This document shows, in pieces, positions 34,711-36,539 of a stretch of DNA of 36,539 nucleotides. This DNA is from Aphodosoma sp045658305 (GTDB taxonomy: Bacteria; Bacteroidota; Bacteroidia; Bacteroidales; Paludibacteraceae), in contig JAZOUT010000164.1 in assembly GCA_045658305.1 (NCBI GenBank), positions 1 to 36,539 of the forward strand. The letters run 5' to 3'. The notes below the pieces were generated by a model. That model worked only from the letters and a program-made list of their open reading frames with translations, did no database searches and was not told where the DNA came from. The stretch's first letter is position 1, and every line of letters starts with the position of its first letter. The translations under genes and the position numbers were made by a program.

Positions 34711-34760
34711 TTACCTTCCGGCGTTAAACAATTTACATTAATAAAATCTATTCATAATTA

Positions 34761-34781
34761 TGCATTATGCATTATGCATTA
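34761..34781. repeat. Heptamer array TGCATTA x3 at the purL 3' end
   Basis: Three perfect TGCATTA units preceded by a TTCATAA unit (34751-34757). They encode the last purL residues (HNA) and its stop codon (34772-34774). Confidence 0.93.
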
Positions 34782-36539
34782 TGAATTTTATTAAAGTAGC
34801 GAACTGCGTTATCGAACAATGGTTGGCGTTTGTTGCCTTCAATGTTTTTGAAGATGTTCTCTTCGTAACGCTCTGTGTGACCCATTTTACCGATAATCAA
34901 ACCATCCTCTGAGATGATACCCTCGATTGCATAGCTTGAGCCGTTAGGGTTTTCAGGCGATTGCATTGTGATATTGCTGTTTGCATCTACGTATTGGAAT
35001 GCCACTTGTCCTTTGGCAAACAACTCGCGAGCCAACTCTTCGCTTACCACGAATTTACCTTCGCCGTGACTCATTGCAATGGTGTGCTCGTCGCCCACGT
35101 TGAAACCTGCCAACCATGGCGATTTCACTGTGCTGATGCGAGTTGTAACCATTTGTGAGATATGACGGTTGATATTGTTACGGAAGAGTGTTGGACTATC
35201 TGGTGTAACCATACCCAAACGGCCGTAAGGCAACAAGCCTGATTTAACCAATGCTTGGAAACCGTTGCAGATACCGATAATCAAACCTTTGCGATCGATG
35301 AGAGCGTGGATTTCGCGTGCTACGTCGCTATTGTTCAATACTGTAGCAATGAATTTAGCTGAACCATCAGGTTCGTCGCCAGATGAGAAACCACCTGCGA
35401 GAGCAAAGATGTGACAACCACGAATTTCGCGAGCCATCACCTCGATAGAGCGGGCGATGTCGTCGGCAGTAAGGTTGCAGAACACCGATGTGCGAACTTC
35501 GGCACCAGCTGTACGGAACGCCTTAGCCATGTCGTAGTCGCAGTTTGTACCTGGGAATACTGGGATATATACAATTGGATGCTCAACTGCCTCGCCTGGA
35601 TATTCAAATTTAACAACATCCGATTGTGCATTATGCATTGTGCATTGTGCATTATCTTCAGCAGGAGCAGTAGCTGGATAGATTTCGGCAAATTTCTCGG
35701 TATTTACCTTATATAAATGATTGAGGTCAAACGATTCGCCGTTGACAACCAATGTTGCTTCGGCTGTTGTCGTTCCGAGTTTTTCAAGGTTTTGAATGTT
35801 CAATTCTTCCGACGACGCAAAAAGAATAGAACCATAATTATAGTTAAATAAATCATTTTCTGAGAGATTGATGTTAGCACCTATGTTCGAACCAAATGCC
35901 ATTTTTGTTACTGCCTCGGCAACACCACCCATACCGATTGTGTATGCGGCAGATACTTTGCCCTCTTCTACCAACGCGTGGAATGCGTCGAAATTGGCTT
36001 TCAACATGTCGGTATTAGGCATATAGTTGGCCATTGGTGTGTGGCGAAGGAGATAGATGTTTTCGCCTGCTGCTTTGAAGTCGGTTGAGACTACTTTGCT
36101 TGCATCGACCATAGTGATACCGAACGCAATGAGTGTTGGAGGCACGTTGATGTTTTGGAATGTACCGCTCATCGAGTCTTTACCACCAATTGAAGGCAAT
36201 TTGAGTTCGTATTGCATCTTGAGTGCTCCGAGCAATGCGCTGAGTGGTTTGCCCCAAGATGTTGTGCTTGACATGCGTTCGAAATACTCTTGATATGAGA
36301 AGCGCATTGTGTCGTATTTACCACCTGCTGCCACTACTTTAGCACAAGCTTCTACTACTGCGTATGCTGCACCGTGATAAGGGCTCCATGCCGATACGAA
36401 TGGGTTGAAACCATACGCCATCATACTTGCATCGTTAGTGAAACCATCGACTGGGAGTTTTTGAACGCCCACTTGTGTCTCTGAACGTTGGTATTTACCA
36501 CCGAATGGCATCAACACTGTCGAACGACCGATAGTGGCG
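34772..36539 (-). CDS. purL: Phosphoribosylformylglycinamidine synthase, C-terminal half
   Basis: The frame runs off the right edge, so the gene is partial: ~588 C-terminal residues of a large single-chain PurL (usually ~1230-1300). It converts FGAR to FGAM using glutamine and ATP. Present are the end of the second AIRS-like domain (TIGRSTVLMPFGGKYQRSET, LPSIGGKDSMSGTF, IGMGGVAEAVTKMAFG) and the glutamine amidotransferase domain (PVFPGTNCDYDMAKAF, nucleophile Cys in GICNGFQALVKSG, His-Glu of the triad in MGHTER). In the linker before the amidotransferase domain, an in-frame TGCATTA heptamer array encodes the foreign-looking NAQCTMHNAQ. The last residues (HNA) and stop are also heptamer-encoded. 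Confidence 0.97.
   Translation of the reverse strand, partial: ATIGRSTVLMPFGGKYQRSETQVGVQKLPVDGFTNDASMMAYGFNPFVSAWSPYHGAAYAVVEACAKVVAAGGKYDTMRFSYQEYFERMSSTTSWGKPLSALLGALKMQYELKLPSIGGKDSMSGTFQNINVPPTLIAFGITMVDASKVVSTDFKAAGENIYLLRHTPMANYMPNTDMLKANFDAFHALVEEGKVSAAYTIGMGGVAEAVTKMAFGSNIGANINLSENDLFNYNYGSILFASSEELNIQNLEKLGTTTAEATLVVNGESFDLNHLYKVNTEKFAEIYPATAPAEDNAQCTMHNAQSDVVKFEYPGEAVEHPIVYIPVFPGTNCDYDMAKAFRTAGAEVRTSVFCNLTADDIARSIEVMAREIRGCHIFALAGGFSSGDEPDGSAKFIATVLNNSDVAREIHALIDRKGLIIGICNGFQALVKSGLLPYGRLGMVTPDSPTLFRNNINRHISQMVTTRISTVKSPWLAGFNVGDEHTIAMSHGEGKFVVSEELARELFAKGQVAFQYVDANSNITMQSPENPNGSSYAIEGIISEDGLIIGKMGHTERYEENIFKNIEGNKRQPLFDNAVRYFNKIHNA
35627..35654. repeat. Heptamer array TGCATTA x4 inside the purL coding region
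   Basis: Units TGCATTA, TGCATTG, TGCATTG, TGCATTA (28 bp), the same type as the intergenic arrays at 24253 and 34761. On the coding strand it is read open as AAT GCA CAA TGC ACA ATG CAT AAT GCA, giving NAQCTMHNA. Confidence 0.95.

Overview
The window looks like a chromosomal segment of a low-GC member of the Bacteroidota, most likely Bacteroidales; I cannot name a genus. The grounds are: gene families typical of that phylum (a DUF5723/TSP3/OmpA envelope protein, DUF4837 lipoprotein, EFR1-type flavodoxin/ferredoxin, the ~315-residue SAICAR synthase); several upstream regions fitting the Bacteroidetes primary promoter (TTG, 20 nt, TAnnTTTG); and the absence of strong Shine-Dalgarno sequences. 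No tRNA, rRNA, CRISPR array or transposase gene was seen.

Layout. 1-9.3 kb (+): 3' end of pheT with a terminator, a RecD/Pif1-like helicase, a lipoprotein paired with a DUF5723-TSP3-OmpA outer-membrane protein, and a lipoprotein type I pullulanase. 9.3-9.8 kb: non-coding, with small repeats. 9.8-21.1 kb (+): a secreted orphan with an M6-protease-prodomain-like N-terminus, a secreted EEP-family nuclease/phosphatase, an M23 peptidase, a RelA/SpoT enzyme, a DUF4837 lipoprotein, pdxA, then a tight polysaccharide deacetylase-GT4-GT2 run. 21.2-23.2 kb (+): groES-groEL. 23.3-36.5 kb (-): a purine cluster in the order purL (partial), short purC, long purC, purF, then an ~820-bp repeat-rich gap, then purM, purN, an EFR1 ferredoxin gene, purH, purD and folD.

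Function. The minus-strand block covers PRPP to IMP except purB and purE/purK, plus FolD, which supplies the 10-formyl-THF used by PurN and PurH. Two different SAICAR synthases sit side by side. The plus-strand half is mostly cell envelope, stress (ppGpp, GroESL) and cofactor (PLP) housekeeping.

The most unusual content is non-coding. (a) Short arrays of 7-bp repeats, nearly always four units (28 bp), of several sequence types (TTCATAA/TTCACAA, TGCATTA, TAATAAC, GTTGAAA) sit next to genes. They contain the start codons of purF and short purC and the stop codons of purL and purD, and one lies in frame inside purL. (b) Three ~240-bp elements with terminal inverted repeats fill three successive pur intergenic gaps. 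(c) Two ~190-bp palindromic elements of another family fill two further gaps. (d) Inverted arrays of 9-bp repeats surround an AT palindrome between purM and purF. Together these suggest that small non-autonomous repeats have repeatedly inserted between, and in one case inside, the purine genes.
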